DNA of 64,000 nucleotides from Rhodococcus sp. G-MC3 (GTDB taxonomy: Bacteria > Actinomycetota > Actinomycetes > Mycobacteriales > Mycobacteriaceae), in the NCBI RefSeq assembly GCF_030063335.1, contig NZ_JASISW010000002.1, positions 248,001-312,000 on the forward strand. Reading direction: 5' to 3'. The notes under the pieces were generated by a model. The model was not told where the DNA came from. It saw only the letters and a program-made list of their open reading frames with translations, and made no database searches. Position numbers and translations under genes: made by a program. Below are positions 25,606-33,844 of the stretch, one piece after another. The stretch's first letter is position 1. The number at the start of each line of letters is the position of its first letter.

Positions 25606-26445
25606 GTGCCGGACGGCAACGTCGTGCTCGCTGACGTGATCGATCTGCTGAGCTGCCCGCATTGCTCATCGGACCTGGACCTCGGGGATGGCGCTGTGCT
25701 GTGCGATCGTGGGCACACCTTCGACGTCGCCAGGCAGGGGTACGTCAGCCTGCTGCCTGGCGGCGCCGGAAAGATCGTCGGCGACTCGGCAGAGATGATC
25801 GCGGCCAGAGCCGAGTTCTTGGGCGGCGGGCATTTCGATCCCATCGTTCACGCGGTGACAGACGCGGTGGGTGATCGGTCGAGCGTCCTAGAGGTCGGTG
25901 CGGGGACGGGGCACTACCTCGCCGCCGTTGTCCGGGCAAGCGGGGCACGAGGCATCGGTATCGACGTTTCGAAAGCGGCGGCGCGGCGGGTAGCGCGTGC
26001 ACACCCGAGAATCGGATCGGTGGTCGCCGACGTCTGGCACGGCCTCCCGGTCCGTTCAGGCTCACTGGGCGCGGTCACGTGTGTGTTTTCGCCGAGGAAC
26101 GCCTCCGAGCTGCATCGCGTTCTGGAACCGGGTGGCACGCTCGTGGTGGTGACGCCGACGCAGCGGCATCAGCAGGAACTGATCGGCACACTCGGACTCA
26201 TCGGGGTCGACGAGGACAAAGCCCGGCGGCTCGGTGACTCGTTGGCCGGACGGTTCGAACAGAAGAGCCGAACGGCCGTCGAGTTCCCGATGAGACTCGG
26301 GCACTCCGGTATCACGAGCCTTGTCGAGATGGGACCGTCAGCCAGGCACTCCACCGATGCGTCGCGAAGAGAATCGATCGCTCAGCTCCCCGAATCGGTC
26401 GAGGTGACGGCATCGGTGGTCGTCGGGAGCTACATCGCACTCTGA
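25606..26445 (+). CDS. 23S rRNA (guanine) N1-methyltransferase, RlmA-like
   Basis: About 280 aa. An N-terminal zinc finger (LLSCPHCSSDLDL, then AVLCDRGHTFD, a Cys3-His type site) is followed by GYVSLLPGGAGKIVGDSAEM and a Rossmann methyltransferase fold with VLEVGAGTGHYLAAV (about 93-107) and the CVFSPRNASELHRVLEPGG motif. This is the RlmA(I/II) layout, which methylates G745 or G748 of 23S rRNA; RlmA(II) and TlrB confer tylosin-type resistance. Which guanine is used here cannot be read. GTG 25606 or TTG 25600 are both possible starts. Its end is 2 bp from the convergent glgM stop. Confidence 0.88.
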   Translation: MPDGNVVLADVIDLLSCPHCSSDLDLGDGAVLCDRGHTFDVARQGYVSLLPGGAGKIVGDSAEMIAARAEFLGGGHFDPIVHAVTDAVGDRSSVLEVGAGTGHYLAAVVRASGARGIGIDVSKAAARRVARAHPRIGSVVADVWHGLPVRSGSLGAVTCVFSPRNASELHRVLEPGGTLVVVTPTQRHQQELIGTLGLIGVDEDKARRLGDSLAGRFEQKSRTAVEFPMRLGHSGITSLVEMGPSARHSTDASRRESIAQLPESVEVTASVVVGSYIAL

Positions 26446-26447
26446 GG

Positions 26448-27632
26448 TCAGCCTCTGCGTGCGAGGGCTGCCTGGTAGACGTCGAGAGTCTGCTGCGCGA
26501 TAGCGGCCCAAGAGAATTCGGCAACGGCGCGTGTGCGTCCTGCTTTGCCCATGGCTGTCGCGGTTGCGCTGTCGAGCGCGACCTCGTTCACCGCCTTCGC
26601 CAGAGAGCGCTCGAACACGTCGGGCTCGTACGAGTTGTAGTGAACGAGTCGCCCGGTGACACCGTCGTCGACGACCTCGGGGATTCCGCCGACGTCGGAC
26701 GCGACCACCGCGGTCTCGGAGGCCATCGCCTCCAAATTGACGATTCCCAGCGGTTCGTATACAGAGGGGCACACGAATACCTGTGCTGCGGATAGTATTT
26801 CGCGAATTTTTTCGGTAGGGAGCATCTCTCTGACCCAGAACACGCCGGTGCGGGTCTGCTGAAGTTTCTCGACCGCGCGCTCTGTTTCGGCAGCGATCTC
26901 GGGGGTGTCAGGGGCACCGGCGCACAGAACCAATTGAATCGCCGGATCGAACATGTGCGCCGCTGCGATGAGGTGCCCGACGCCCTTCTGCCGTGTAATT
27001 CGCCCGACGAATGCAACGATCGGCTGGCTCGGATCGACGCCGATCGCAGCGAGCGCAGAATCGTCCGGGTCCGCTGCCGGTCCGCTGTGCCAATTCTGGG
27101 TGTCGATTCCGTTGCGCACCACATGAACACGCTTCGGGTCCAGGCGAGGGTAGGCGTCGAGTACATCCTTCGCCATGCCCTCGCTGACCGCGATGACGGC
27201 ATCGGCGTACTCGACCGCGTTCTTTTCCGACCACGACGAGATGCGGTAACCGCCGCCGAGTTGCTCGGCCTTCCACGGTCGTCTCGGTTCCAGCGAGTGG
27301 GCCGTCAGAATATGCGGCACTCCGTAGAGTTCGGCTGCCAGATGCCCGGCGAGGCCGGTGTACCAGGTGTGTGAGTGGACCACGTCGGCGCCTGCAGCGG
27401 CATTCGCCATGCGCAATTCGGCGGACAGTGTGGTCAGTGCCGCGTTTGCCCCGCGCAATGCCGGGTCCGGATCGTGGACCTGCGCTGTGTCCCTCGGCGC
27501 GCCCATACAGTGGATGTCCACCTCGCACAACGCTTTCAACTGCGCTGCGAGTTCAGTGACGTGTACACCTGCGCCGCCGTAGACCTCAGGCGGATATTCC
27601 CTTGTCATCATTGCCACGCGCACATCTGTCAA
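26448..27632 (-). CDS. glgM: GlgM/GlgA-type glycosyltransferase (maltose-1-phosphate synthase)
   Basis: A 394-aa GT4 retaining glycosyltransferase of the actinobacterial GlgA group: MTREYPPEVYGGAGVHV at the N-terminus, VHSHTWYTGLAGHLAA, the phosphate-binding FVGRITRQKGVGHL (about 208-221) and the VYEPLGIVNLEAMA motif with the conserved Glu pair. The M. tuberculosis counterpart Rv1212c makes maltose-1-phosphate from ADP-glucose and glucose-1-phosphate, feeding GlgE and MGLP synthesis. TTG 27632 is preferred because AAGGA lies 7 nt upstream; GTG 27623 would match the mycobacterial N-terminus. It is divergent from glgC with a 67-bp gap, so supply and use of ADP-glucose are likely co-regulated. 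Confidence 0.93.
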   Translation of the reverse strand: MTDVRVAMMTREYPPEVYGGAGVHVTELAAQLKALCEVDIHCMGAPRDTAQVHDPDPALRGANAALTTLSAELRMANAAAGADVVHSHTWYTGLAGHLAAELYGVPHILTAHSLEPRRPWKAEQLGGGYRISSWSEKNAVEYADAVIAVSEGMAKDVLDAYPRLDPKRVHVVRNGIDTQNWHSGPAADPDDSALAAIGVDPSQPIVAFVGRITRQKGVGHLIAAAHMFDPAIQLVLCAGAPDTPEIAAETERAVEKLQQTRTGVFWVREMLPTEKIREILSAAQVFVCPSVYEPLGIVNLEAMASETAVVASDVGGIPEVVDDGVTGRLVHYNSYEPDVFERSLAKAVNEVALDSATATAMGKAGRTRAVAEFSWAAIAQQTLDVYQAALARRG

Positions 27633-27687
27633 CCTACATTCCTTCGGCGAAACGCGTGTACTGCTAGCAAGGTTCACCCGGTGCGGA

Positions 27688-27693
27688 TAGGTT
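27688..27693 (+). promoter_or_regulatory. Possible -10 element for leaderless glgC transcript
   Basis: TAGGTT fits the actinobacterial TANNNT -10 pattern and ends 6 nt before the GTG at 27700, so transcription could begin at the start codon. No Shine-Dalgarno is present upstream of the GTG, which supports a leaderless mRNA. No good -35 was found. Confidence 0.35.
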
Positions 27694-27699
27694 TACGGT

Positions 27700-28914
27700 G
27701 TGAGGACACAACCGCACGTACTTGGGATCGTGCTTGCCGGCGGTGAGGGTAAACGTCTTTACCCGATGACCGCGGACCGAGCTAAGCCAGCCGTCCCGTT
27801 CGGCGGCGCATATCGACTGATCGACTTCGTGTTGAGCAATCTCGTCAACGCCGGTTACCTCCGGCTGTGCGTGCTTACTCAGTACAAGTCGCACTCGCTC
27901 GACCGACACATTTCGCAGACGTGGCGTCTGTCCGGATTCGCGGGTGAGTACATCACGCCCGTGCCGGCGCAGCAGCGCCTCGGCCCGCGTTGGTACACCG
28001 GTAGCGCCGACGCCATCTTCCAGTCGCTCAACCTCGTGTACGACGAGGATCCCGAATACATCGTCGTATTCGGTGCCGATCACGTGTACCGCATGGATCC
28101 GGAACAGATGGTGCAGCAGCACATCGATTCGGGGGCAGGCGTCACGGTCGCCGGGATTCGCGTGCCGCGAAGCGAAGCTTTTGCGTTCGGGTGCATCGAC
28201 AGCGACGAGAACGGCAACATCACCCAGTTCCTGGAGAAGCCTGCACAACCTCCGGGAACCCCCGACGACCCCAACGTCACCTACGCCTCGATGGGTAACT
28301 ACGTCTTCACCACCAAGGTACTCATCGACGCCATCAAAGCCGATGCCGAGAACACCGATTCCGATCACGACATGGGCGGCGACATCATCCCCGCCCTCGT
28401 CGAGGCAGGCGTCGCATCGGTCTACGACTTCAACGACAACGTCGTGCCGGGTGCGACCGAACGTGATCGCGGGTACTGGCGTGACGTAGGGACCATCGAC
28501 GCGTTCTACGACGCACACATGGATCTCGTGTCCGTTCATCCGATCTTCAACCTGTACAACCGCCGGTGGCCGATTCGCGGCGCCGCCGAGAACCTGCCGC
28601 CCGCCAAGTTCGTCCAGGGCGGTCTCGCTCAAGAATCCGTTGTCGGAGCCGGCTGTATTTTGTCGGCCGCGACCGTACGGAACTCGGTGCTCTCGTCCAA
28701 CGTGATGATCGACAGTGGAGCAACCGTCGAGGGCAGCGTGCTGATGCCGGGCGTCAAGATCGGTAAGGGCGCGGTGGTGCGCCGCGCGATCCTCGACAAG
28801 AACGTGGTGGTGGGCGACGGCGAGATCATCGGTGTCGACCTCGAACGCGACAAGGAACGCTTCAACGTCTCCGCCGGCGGCGTGGTGTCCGTCGGTAAGG
28901 GCGTCTGGATCTGA
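27700..28914 (+). CDS. glgC: Glucose-1-phosphate adenylyltransferase GlgC
   Basis: A 404-aa enzyme that makes ADP-glucose from ATP and glucose-1-phosphate. Features are the nucleotide motif [20 protein letters not shown] (14-33), [25 protein letters not shown], the sugar-phosphate motif [26 protein letters not shown] and the C-terminal left-handed beta-helix ([20 protein letters not shown]). It starts at GTG 27700. It supplies GlgM, encoded divergently, for glycogen, alpha-glucan and MGLP. A large palindrome follows its stop. Confidence 0.97.
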   Translation: MRTQPHVLGIVLAGGEGKRLYPMTADRAKPAVPFGGAYRLIDFVLSNLVNAGYLRLCVLTQYKSHSLDRHISQTWRLSGFAGEYITPVPAQQRLGPRWYTGSADAIFQSLNLVYDEDPEYIVVFGADHVYRMDPEQMVQQHIDSGAGVTVAGIRVPRSEAFAFGCIDSDENGNITQFLEKPAQPPGTPDDPNVTYASMGNYVFTTKVLIDAIKADAENTDSDHDMGGDIIPALVEAGVASVYDFNDNVVPGATERDRGYWRDVGTIDAFYDAHMDLVSVHPIFNLYNRRWPIRGAAENLPPAKFVQGGLAQESVVGAGCILSAATVRNSVLSSNVMIDSGATVEGSVLMPGVKIGKGAVVRRAILDKNVVVGDGEIIGVDLERDKERFNVSAGGVVSVGKGVWI

Positions 28915-28926
28915 TGCGGCTCCGCC

Positions 28927-28974
28927 GCATGTGAGTGGAAATACGTCCCAGGGGACGTATTCCCACTCACATGC
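28927..28974. terminator. 48-bp near-perfect palindrome between convergent glgC and O-methyltransferase genes
   Basis: The arms at 28927-28949 and 28952-28974 (outer part GCATGTGAGTGG, inner part ATACGTCCC) pair over 23 bp with one mismatch and a 2-nt loop. It lies 13 bp after the glgC stop. Its right end contains the last codons and stop of the minus-strand methyltransferase gene, so it probably terminates both transcripts. Its size also fits a dispersed palindromic repeat. Confidence 0.75.
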
Positions 28975-29599
28975 GCGAAGCGCAGATCAATCCATCGCCG
29001 AGCGGCAGCAGTACCGTCGTCAGACGCTCGTCCTCGGCGATTGCACGGGCTGCGGCCCTCACGGCCACCGTGGTGGCGTCGCGCTGATTGGAGTCCGGTA
29101 CCCGACCGCCCAACAGTGCATTGTGCAGCACCAGCACGCCGCCGGGCCTGAGCAATCTGACGCTCTCCTGCACGAAATGCAGGTGGTCGACCGGGCTGGC
29201 GTCGACGAACACCAGATCGTAGGCTTCGTCGGCGAGCCGGGGGAGCACATCGAGTGCCCAGCCGTTGATCAACCGAGTACGAGACGGTGCGATGCCCGCT
29301 GCCCGGAATGCTTGCTTCGCCGCGCGCTGGTGTTCGGGCTCGGTGTCGATGGTCGTCAGGACGCCGTCGTCGCGCATGCCGTCGAGCAGCCAGAGACCGC
29401 TGATGCCCGCGCCGGTTCCGATCTCGACGACGGTCTTCGCTCCGAGCATCTGAGTGAAGATGCTGAGCAATGATCCGACGGACGGCGGCACGGGTGCTGC
29501 GCCCAGATCTATCGCTCGCTCACGGGCCGCGACGAGTACCTCGTCTTCCTGGGTGGATTCCTCGGCGTAGCTGAGCATCTTCTCGGCATTTGTCGGCAC
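28967..29599 (-). CDS. O-methyltransferase (Rv1220c-like)
   Basis: A 210-aa SAM-dependent methyltransferase of the catechol-O-methyltransferase-like family: [20 protein letters not shown] (about 56-75), [49 protein letters not shown] and the basic SNQRDA-containing loop. Metal-dependent members carry the Asp/Asn set seen here. The M. tuberculosis homologue Rv1220c also lies directly upstream of sigE on the opposite strand. The substrate is unknown. The last two codons and stop fall inside the 28927-28974 palindrome, so the C-terminus may have been trimmed or set by that repeat. Confidence 0.92.
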   Translation of the reverse strand: MPTNAEKMLSYAEESTQEDEVLVAARERAIDLGAAPVPPSVGSLLSIFTQMLGAKTVVEIGTGAGISGLWLLDGMRDDGVLTTIDTEPEHQRAAKQAFRAAGIAPSRTRLINGWALDVLPRLADEAYDLVFVDASPVDHLHFVQESVRLLRPGGVLVLHNALLGGRVPDSNQRDATTVAVRAAARAIAEDERLTTVLLPLGDGLICASRM

Positions 29600-29752
29600 G
29601 AAGCGAGGTTATCGCGATCACAGCCTGAGCCGCGGAGCGACTCGGTCGATCGCGGGTTACATTCTCAGCGGGACCTCAGGATATTCACACGCGCGGCACA
29701 CGCAGGTGCGAGAAGCTACTTGTGATCGCTTGATCGAGAAGCAACACGAAGA

Positions 29753-29779
29753 GGAACATCTCGGCGGTGCCGATGGTTG
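29753..29779 (+). promoter_or_regulatory. Possible ECF-sigma promoter upstream of sigE
   Basis: GGAAC at 29753-29757 and GTT at 29776-29778 are 18 bp apart, resembling the GGAAC-GTT pattern of actinobacterial SigE/SigH promoters. It lies about 40 bp before the strong Shine-Dalgarno, so autoregulation of sigE is plausible. Only these motif matches support it. Confidence 0.35.
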
Positions 29780-29820
29780 TACACGGTAACCGAGGGACGC
29801 ACCAGCACGTGTTCCTGAGC

Positions 29821-29837
29821 AGGAGGATCCAGCCATC
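29821..29837 (+). promoter_or_regulatory. Strong Shine-Dalgarno followed by an ATC codon in the sigE frame
   Basis: AGGAGG at 29821-29826 is 8 nt from ATC at 29835, which is in frame with sigE and begins the peptide [12 protein letters not shown]. No ATG, GTG or TTG occurs in this frame from the stop at 29787 until TTG 29871, which has no Shine-Dalgarno. Initiation at the near-cognate ATC is therefore a serious possibility. Confidence 0.5.
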
Positions 29838-29870
29838 TACAAGATCAACGGAGATCTCGCCACGCCGAGC

Positions 29871-30488
29871 TTGCCCGTCACCGCCGCTGTGCCGCCCGAG
29901 ACCGAGTCGCTGCAGGACCTGACTGGTACCGCCGCGTTCGACGCTACCGGTGAAGAGGCAACCATGCCGTCGTGGGACGAGCTGGTCCGTGAACACGGCG
30001 ATCGTGTGTACCGGCTTGCCTACCGTCTGTCCGGCAACGCGCAGGACGCCGAGGATCTGACCCAGGACACGTTCATCCGTGTCTTCAGGTCGCTGTCGAA
30101 TTACCAGCCCGGCACCTTCGAAGGATGGCTCCACCGCATCACCACCAACCTGTTTCTCGACATGGTCCGTCGACGCAACCGCATTCGGATGGAAGCGCTG
30201 CCCGAGGACTACGACCGTGTCCCGTCGGAAACTCCCAATCCCGAGCAGATCTACCACGACGCACGGCTCGACCCCGACCTACAGTCAGCTCTCGATTCGC
30301 TCGCACCGGAGTTTCGCGCAGCAATTGTGCTGTGCGACATCGAAGGGCTGTCATACGAAGAGATCGGTGCGACACTGGGGGTGAAGCTCGGAACGGTCCG
30401 CAGCCGTATCCACCGTGGACGTGCGGCGCTTCGCGAGTACCTTCGAGTTCACGGGAAGGTCGACTCGGGTCACGCAAGTGTCCACTAG
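29871..30488 (+). CDS. sigE: ECF sigma factor SigE
   Basis: A 205-aa sigma-70 family factor (ECF group) directing RNA polymerase to envelope-stress promoters. Region 2 is seen in [20 protein letters not shown], the [12 protein letters not shown] helix and [20 protein letters not shown]; region 4 is seen in [20 protein letters not shown] followed by the helix-turn-helix [20 protein letters not shown]. It is nearly identical in these regions to M. tuberculosis SigE. The start given is the first canonical codon, TTG 29871; a strong ribosome-binding site points to an ATC at 29835, and a shorter form could begin at the internal MPSWDELV. The order sigE-rseA-htrA-tatB is as in mycobacteria. Confidence 0.95.
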   Translation: MPVTAAVPPETESLQDLTGTAAFDATGEEATMPSWDELVREHGDRVYRLAYRLSGNAQDAEDLTQDTFIRVFRSLSNYQPGTFEGWLHRITTNLFLDMVRRRNRIRMEALPEDYDRVPSETPNPEQIYHDARLDPDLQSALDSLAPEFRAAIVLCDIEGLSYEEIGATLGVKLGTVRSRIHRGRAALREYLRVHGKVDSGHASVH

Positions 30489-30504
30489 CTACAAGGAGGG
30501 TTGG

Positions 30505-30843
30505 ATGGCGCAGGCCCACGAGCCACGGCGGTTCAACTCCACCGAACATCTGGCCAGTGAGGCCGTCGCAGCCTTCGCCGACGGCGAACTGCGGATGGCT
30601 GCCTATCTGCGTGCCGCCCGCCACATCGCCGAGTGCCCCGAATGCGCCGCCGAAGTCGACGCCCAGCAGCAAGCCCGTGCCGCTCTCAAGGAGTCCGGTG
30701 ACGTATCGATGCCGACGTCCCTGTTGGGACTTCTCAGCCAGATTCCGATGTGCGAACCCCAGGCTTCCGCCAAGGAAGACGCCGAACGCCGGCGTCGAGT
30801 GATCGTCACGTCGGTTGTAGGACTTCGCAGACGCCGCCGATAG
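30505..30843 (+). CDS. rseA: Anti-sigma-E factor RseA
   Basis: A 112-aa soluble zinc-binding anti-sigma factor that should hold SigE inactive. The ZAS motif H-x3-C-x2-C is seen in ARHIAECPECAAEVDAQ (about 41-57), preceded by SEAVAAFADGELRMAAYLRA. There is no transmembrane helix, as in mycobacterial RseA (Rv1222), which is released by redox change or ClpC1P2 degradation after PknB phosphorylation. The C-terminus is very basic (RRRRVIV, GLRRRRR). ATG 30505 follows AAGGAGGG, 16 bp after the sigE stop, so the two are co-expressed. Confidence 0.93.
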   Translation: MAQAHEPRRFNSTEHLASEAVAAFADGELRMAAYLRAARHIAECPECAAEVDAQQQARAALKESGDVSMPTSLLGLLSQIPMCEPQASAKEDAERRRRVIVTSVVGLRRRRR

Positions 30844-30869
30844 CGCACCGCTGTGTAACCTTGGCCGCT

Positions 30870-32393
30870 GTGACCGACGTTAGCGAGGGGTACCGGGAAC
30901 GCGTGAGTACATCTACTGATCCAGACGGGCCCGTTTCGGATGCGCCAAGGGATCCGGAAGCACCGAGGCTTCCGCCGCGGCCGGTGTATCGGCCTGTGGT
31001 GGATCCAGCATCGGCTGCAGCGTTCGGGCGCCCGTCCGATGTAGAGGGTTCCTTCACCCCCAGGGACAAGCGCGTCCAGCCGTCGCCGAAAATCACCTCG
31101 CGTGCACCCGATCCGGTTCTTGCCGAAGCATTCGGTCGCCCCGATGACGCGGTGGAAACACTGCAGCGCGATCCCGACGCTCCTGCCGGGCCCCCACAGC
31201 CGGAACCCGAGCCCGAGGACCCATGGCGCGATCCGTCGTCGCAGGTCCGTCTCGGCGGCGCCGCCGCAGAAACGCCCGCTTCTCCAGTACTGCCCGTCGG
31301 TCCGAAACTCGGAGTCCGCGAGGTCCTCTTCGGTGAAAAGGTGGCGCCGAAGGCACTGATCGTTCTGGCTGTGGTGGCGTTGGCAATCGGCCTTGTCGGT
31401 GGTCTGATCGGCCGCGAAACCGCCGAGGTGACAGGTGCTCTCACCAGCCAGAAAGTGAATCTGACGCAGGCGACAGGAGAGGATCTGCCTCAGGGCCAGG
31501 TAGCGAAGGTCGCCGACGCCGTTCTCCCGTCCGTGGTGTCCATTCAAGTGACCCTGGGCGAGAATGCGGGAACTGGTTCGGGTGTCGTCATCGACGGAGC
31601 CGGCTACATCGTGACGAACAATCACGTCATCTCCATGGCAGCGACCAATCCGGATCGTGCCACGCTGCAGGTCACGTTCTCCGACGGCACCAAAGTCCCC
31701 GCCAAGATCGTCGGCCGCGACATCAAGACCGACCTCGCAGTCATCAAGACCGACGTCGGAAACCTCACGGAGGCCCAGCTCGGCAACTCGGCCGATGTTC
31801 AGGTCGGCGAGGACGTCGTGGCCGTCGGATCGCCTCTGGGGCTGAACAAGACCGTCACGCGTGGCATCGTCAGCGCCCTCGACCGCCCGGTGCGGCTCTC
31901 CGGCGAAGGAACGGACACCGACGCCGTGATCGACGCCGTCCAGACCGACGCCGCCATCAACCCCGGTAACTCGGGCGGACCACTCATCGACGCCGAGGGC
32001 CGAGTCATCGGCATCAACTCGGCAATCCGCAGCGAGAGCGGCGGATCGGTCGGACTGGGCTTCGCCATCCCGATCGACGACGTGACCAAGGTTGCCCAGT
32101 CGCTCATCGAGACCGGCGAGATGAAGCACCCCGACATCGGCATCAACGCGCGTTCGGTTATCAACGACGCCACCTCCGGCGCCGAAGTGGCGAACGTCCG
32201 CGCGGACGGCCCCGCACAACGGGCAGGGATCGTCGAAGGTGACGTCATCACCAAAATGGGGGACAGGGCGGTCACCAGCGCCGACGAACTCGTCGTTGCC
32301 GTGCAGTCCAGCAAGATCGGCGAATCCACGCCCGTGCAGCTCGTGCGCTCGGGTCGACTGGTCGACGTGACCGTGACGCCTGTGTCGGACTGA
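30870..32393 (+). CDS. htrA: HtrA-family serine protease with PDZ domain
   Basis: A membrane-anchored envelope protease of about 507 aa. The N-terminal third is a Pro-rich cytoplasmic region with two similar segments ([17 protein letters not shown] and [17 protein letters not shown]), then a transmembrane helix near residues 165-187 ([20 protein letters not shown]). The trypsin-like domain has the triad His252 (TNNHV), Asp288 (KTDLAV) and Ser368 (GNSGGPL). A PDZ domain follows from about residue 420 ([20 protein letters not shown]). GTG 30870 or GTG 30903 may be the start; a TAACCT -10-like element at 30856 would make the first leaderless. It follows rseA by 26 bp and matches Rv1223. Confidence 0.94.
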   Translation: MTDVSEGYRERVSTSTDPDGPVSDAPRDPEAPRLPPRPVYRPVVDPASAAAFGRPSDVEGSFTPRDKRVQPSPKITSRAPDPVLAEAFGRPDDAVETLQRDPDAPAGPPQPEPEPEDPWRDPSSQVRLGGAAAETPASPVLPVGPKLGVREVLFGEKVAPKALIVLAVVALAIGLVGGLIGRETAEVTGALTSQKVNLTQATGEDLPQGQVAKVADAVLPSVVSIQVTLGENAGTGSGVVIDGAGYIVTNNHVISMAATNPDRATLQVTFSDGTKVPAKIVGRDIKTDLAVIKTDVGNLTEAQLGNSADVQVGEDVVAVGSPLGLNKTVTRGIVSALDRPVRLSGEGTDTDAVIDAVQTDAAINPGNSGGPLIDAEGRVIGINSAIRSESGGSVGLGFAIPIDDVTKVAQSLIETGEMKHPDIGINARSVINDATSGAEVANVRADGPAQRAGIVEGDVITKMGDRAVTSADELVVAVQSSKIGESTPVQLVRSGRLVDVTVTPVSD

Positions 32394-32416
32394 GGGTGGC
32401 CGCCAACGTGCGTGGC

Positions 32417-32452
32417 CACGCCGCAGACAACCTTCACGCCGCAGACAACCTT
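32417..32452. repeat. Tandem 18-bp repeat (2 copies) between htrA and tatB
   Basis: CACGCCGCAGACAACCTT occurs twice without spacing (32417-32434 and 32435-32452) in the 121-bp gap before tatB. No hairpin or clear promoter is visible in it; it may be a recent slippage product or a binding site. Confidence 0.8.
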
Positions 32453-32514
32453 CCGGAGCGCGCTGCGAGTACTTGCACCGCCGGTTCCCGGACTTCCGAA
32501 GTAGGCTGAGGCAC

Positions 32515-32943
32515 GTGTTCGGCAACATTGGCTGGGGAGAACTCGTCATTCTTCTGGTAGCAGCACTCGTCATCCTCGGGCCCGACCGCCTTCCCGGCGC
32601 CATCACCTGGGTCACCAAGTCGATCCGTCAGGTCAAGGAGTACGCCAACGGCGCGAGCCAGCAACTCAAGGACGAGCTCGGTACCGATTTCGAGGACCTG
32701 CGTAAGCCGCTGGCCGATCTCAACCAGCTGCGCGGTATGACTCCGCGCGCGGTCATCACCAAGCACCTTCTCGACGGCGACGACTCCATCTTCACCGGCA
32801 ACTTCGACACGAAGAAGCAGAATGAGGGTGGCCCCACCGTCCAGAAGCCGTCGATGGAGAAGAAGCCGTCGATGGAGAAGAAGCCGTCGGACACCGCTCT
32901 TCCGTCGGGCCAGACGCCGCCGATCGATTCGGACGCGACGTAG
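32515..32943 (+). CDS. tatB: Sec-independent translocase protein TatB
   Basis: A 142-aa twin-arginine translocation component. It has the N-terminal transmembrane hairpin start [20 protein letters not shown], then [20 protein letters not shown] and an amphipathic helix, as in actinobacterial TatB, with a hydrophilic C-terminal tail. The tail contains a recent in-frame duplication of KPSMEK, encoded by two exact 18-bp units at 32845-32880 and a partial third. GTG 32515 is used. The sigE-rseA-htrA-tatB order equals Rv1221-1224. Confidence 0.94.
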   Translation: MFGNIGWGELVILLVAALVILGPDRLPGAITWVTKSIRQVKEYANGASQQLKDELGTDFEDLRKPLADLNQLRGMTPRAVITKHLLDGDDSIFTGNFDTKKQNEGGPTVQKPSMEKKPSMEKKPSDTALPSGQTPPIDSDAT

Positions 32944-32957
32944 GCCGTATTTTTCCC

Positions 32958-33008
32958 GCATGAATGGACCATCGCAACCGTCTAACCCTTGCTATGGGCC
33001 ATTGATGC
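32958..33008. repeat. 51-bp palindromic intergenic element, copy 2 (degenerate right arm)
   Basis: The left arm GCATGAATGGACCATCGCAAC is intact, but the right arm reads TTGCTATGGGCCATTGATGC, with several mismatches. It lies 15 bp after the tatB stop and 14 bp before copy 3, between convergent tatB and the ABC ATPase gene. Confidence 0.85.
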
Positions 33009-33022
33009 CGATGCCCCCGAAC

Positions 33023-33073
33023 GCATGAATGGACCATCGCAACTGTCTAGCCGTTGCGATGGTCCATTCATGC
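33023..33073. repeat. 51-bp palindromic intergenic element, copy 3 (best conserved)
   Basis: Left arm GCATGAATGGACCATCGCAAC and right arm GTTGCGATGGTCCATTCATGC are perfect 21-bp complements around a 9-nt loop (TGTCTAGCC). The predicted cruciform or hairpin is very stable. Its end is 19 bp from the minus-strand ATPase stop, so it may also serve as a two-way terminator. Confidence 0.88.
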
Positions 33074-33091
33074 TGAAGTTGGGGGGGCGAG

Positions 33092-33844
33092 CTAGAGCAC
33101 CTTGTTCAAGAAATCCTGAGTCCGCGAGTTCTGCGGGTTCCCGAAGATCTGCTCCGGCGTTCCCTCTTCGACGATGACGCCCTCGGCCATGAAGATGACG
33201 CGGTCCGCCACTTCGCGGGCGAAGCCCATCTCGTGCGTCACGACGACCATCGTCATACCGCCCTTGGCGAGATCGCGCAGCACCTGGAGCACCTCCCCGA
33301 CCATCTCGGGATCGAGCGCAGAAGTGGCCTCGTCGAACAGCATGATCGACGGGCTCATCGCGAGCGCCCGAGCGATAGCTACGCGCTGCTTTTGTCCACC
33401 GGACAGGTTGGCGGGCTTGTAGTTCGCGCGATCGGACAGTCCGACTTGCTCGAGCAGCTTCACTGCGGTTTCCTTGGCCTGAGACTTCGACATCTTCTTG
33501 GTCTCTACCGGCGCGAGCATGACGTTCTCGATCGCACTCATGTGCGGGAACAAGTTGAAGTGCTGGAACACCATTCCGATGTTCTGACGCACCTTGTCCA
33601 GATCGACGGTTTTGTCGGTCAGGTCCATGCCGTCGACGACGACGTGCCCGGCAGTGATGTCCTCCAGCTTGTTCAGACACCGCAGGAACGTGCTCTTGCC
33701 GCTGCCCGACGGCCCGATCACGCAGACGACCTCACCGTTGGCGACCTCGGCGTCGATGCCCTTCAAGACAGTGTTGTCGCCAAAAGCCTTTTCGAGCGCC
33801 TTGATCGAAATCTTGACCGAAGTGTTCACTGGTTGACTGCTCAC
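33092..33844 (-). CDS. Polar amino-acid ABC transporter ATP-binding protein (GlnQ-like)
   Basis: A 250-aa ABC ATPase. It has Walker [21 protein letters not shown] (about 40-59), a Q-loop in [16 protein letters not shown], the signature [17 protein letters not shown], Walker [15 protein letters not shown] and the switch His in VTHEMGF. The NLFPHM and ALDPEM patterns are typical of GlnQ/HisP-type importers of glutamine, glutamate or arginine. GTG 33844 overlaps the stop of the upstream permease gene (GTGA); GTG 33829 is an alternative. It completes a two-gene importer. Confidence 0.93.
   Translation of the reverse strand: MSSQPVNTSVKISIKALEKAFGDNTVLKGIDAEVANGEVVCVIGPSGSGKSTFLRCLNKLEDITAGHVVVDGMDLTDKTVDLDKVRQNIGMVFQHFNLFPHMSAIENVMLAPVETKKMSKSQAKETAVKLLEQVGLSDRANYKPANLSGGQKQRVAIARALAMSPSIMLFDEATSALDPEMVGEVLQVLRDLAKGGMTMVVVTHEMGFAREVADRVIFMAEGVIVEEGTPEQIFGNPQNSRTQDFLNKVL

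Noticed and set aside
30603..32618. A 671-codon minus-strand frame opposite rseA/htrA
   Set aside because: Low-complexity composition typical of antisense frames; it spans several well-supported plus-strand genes and their gaps.
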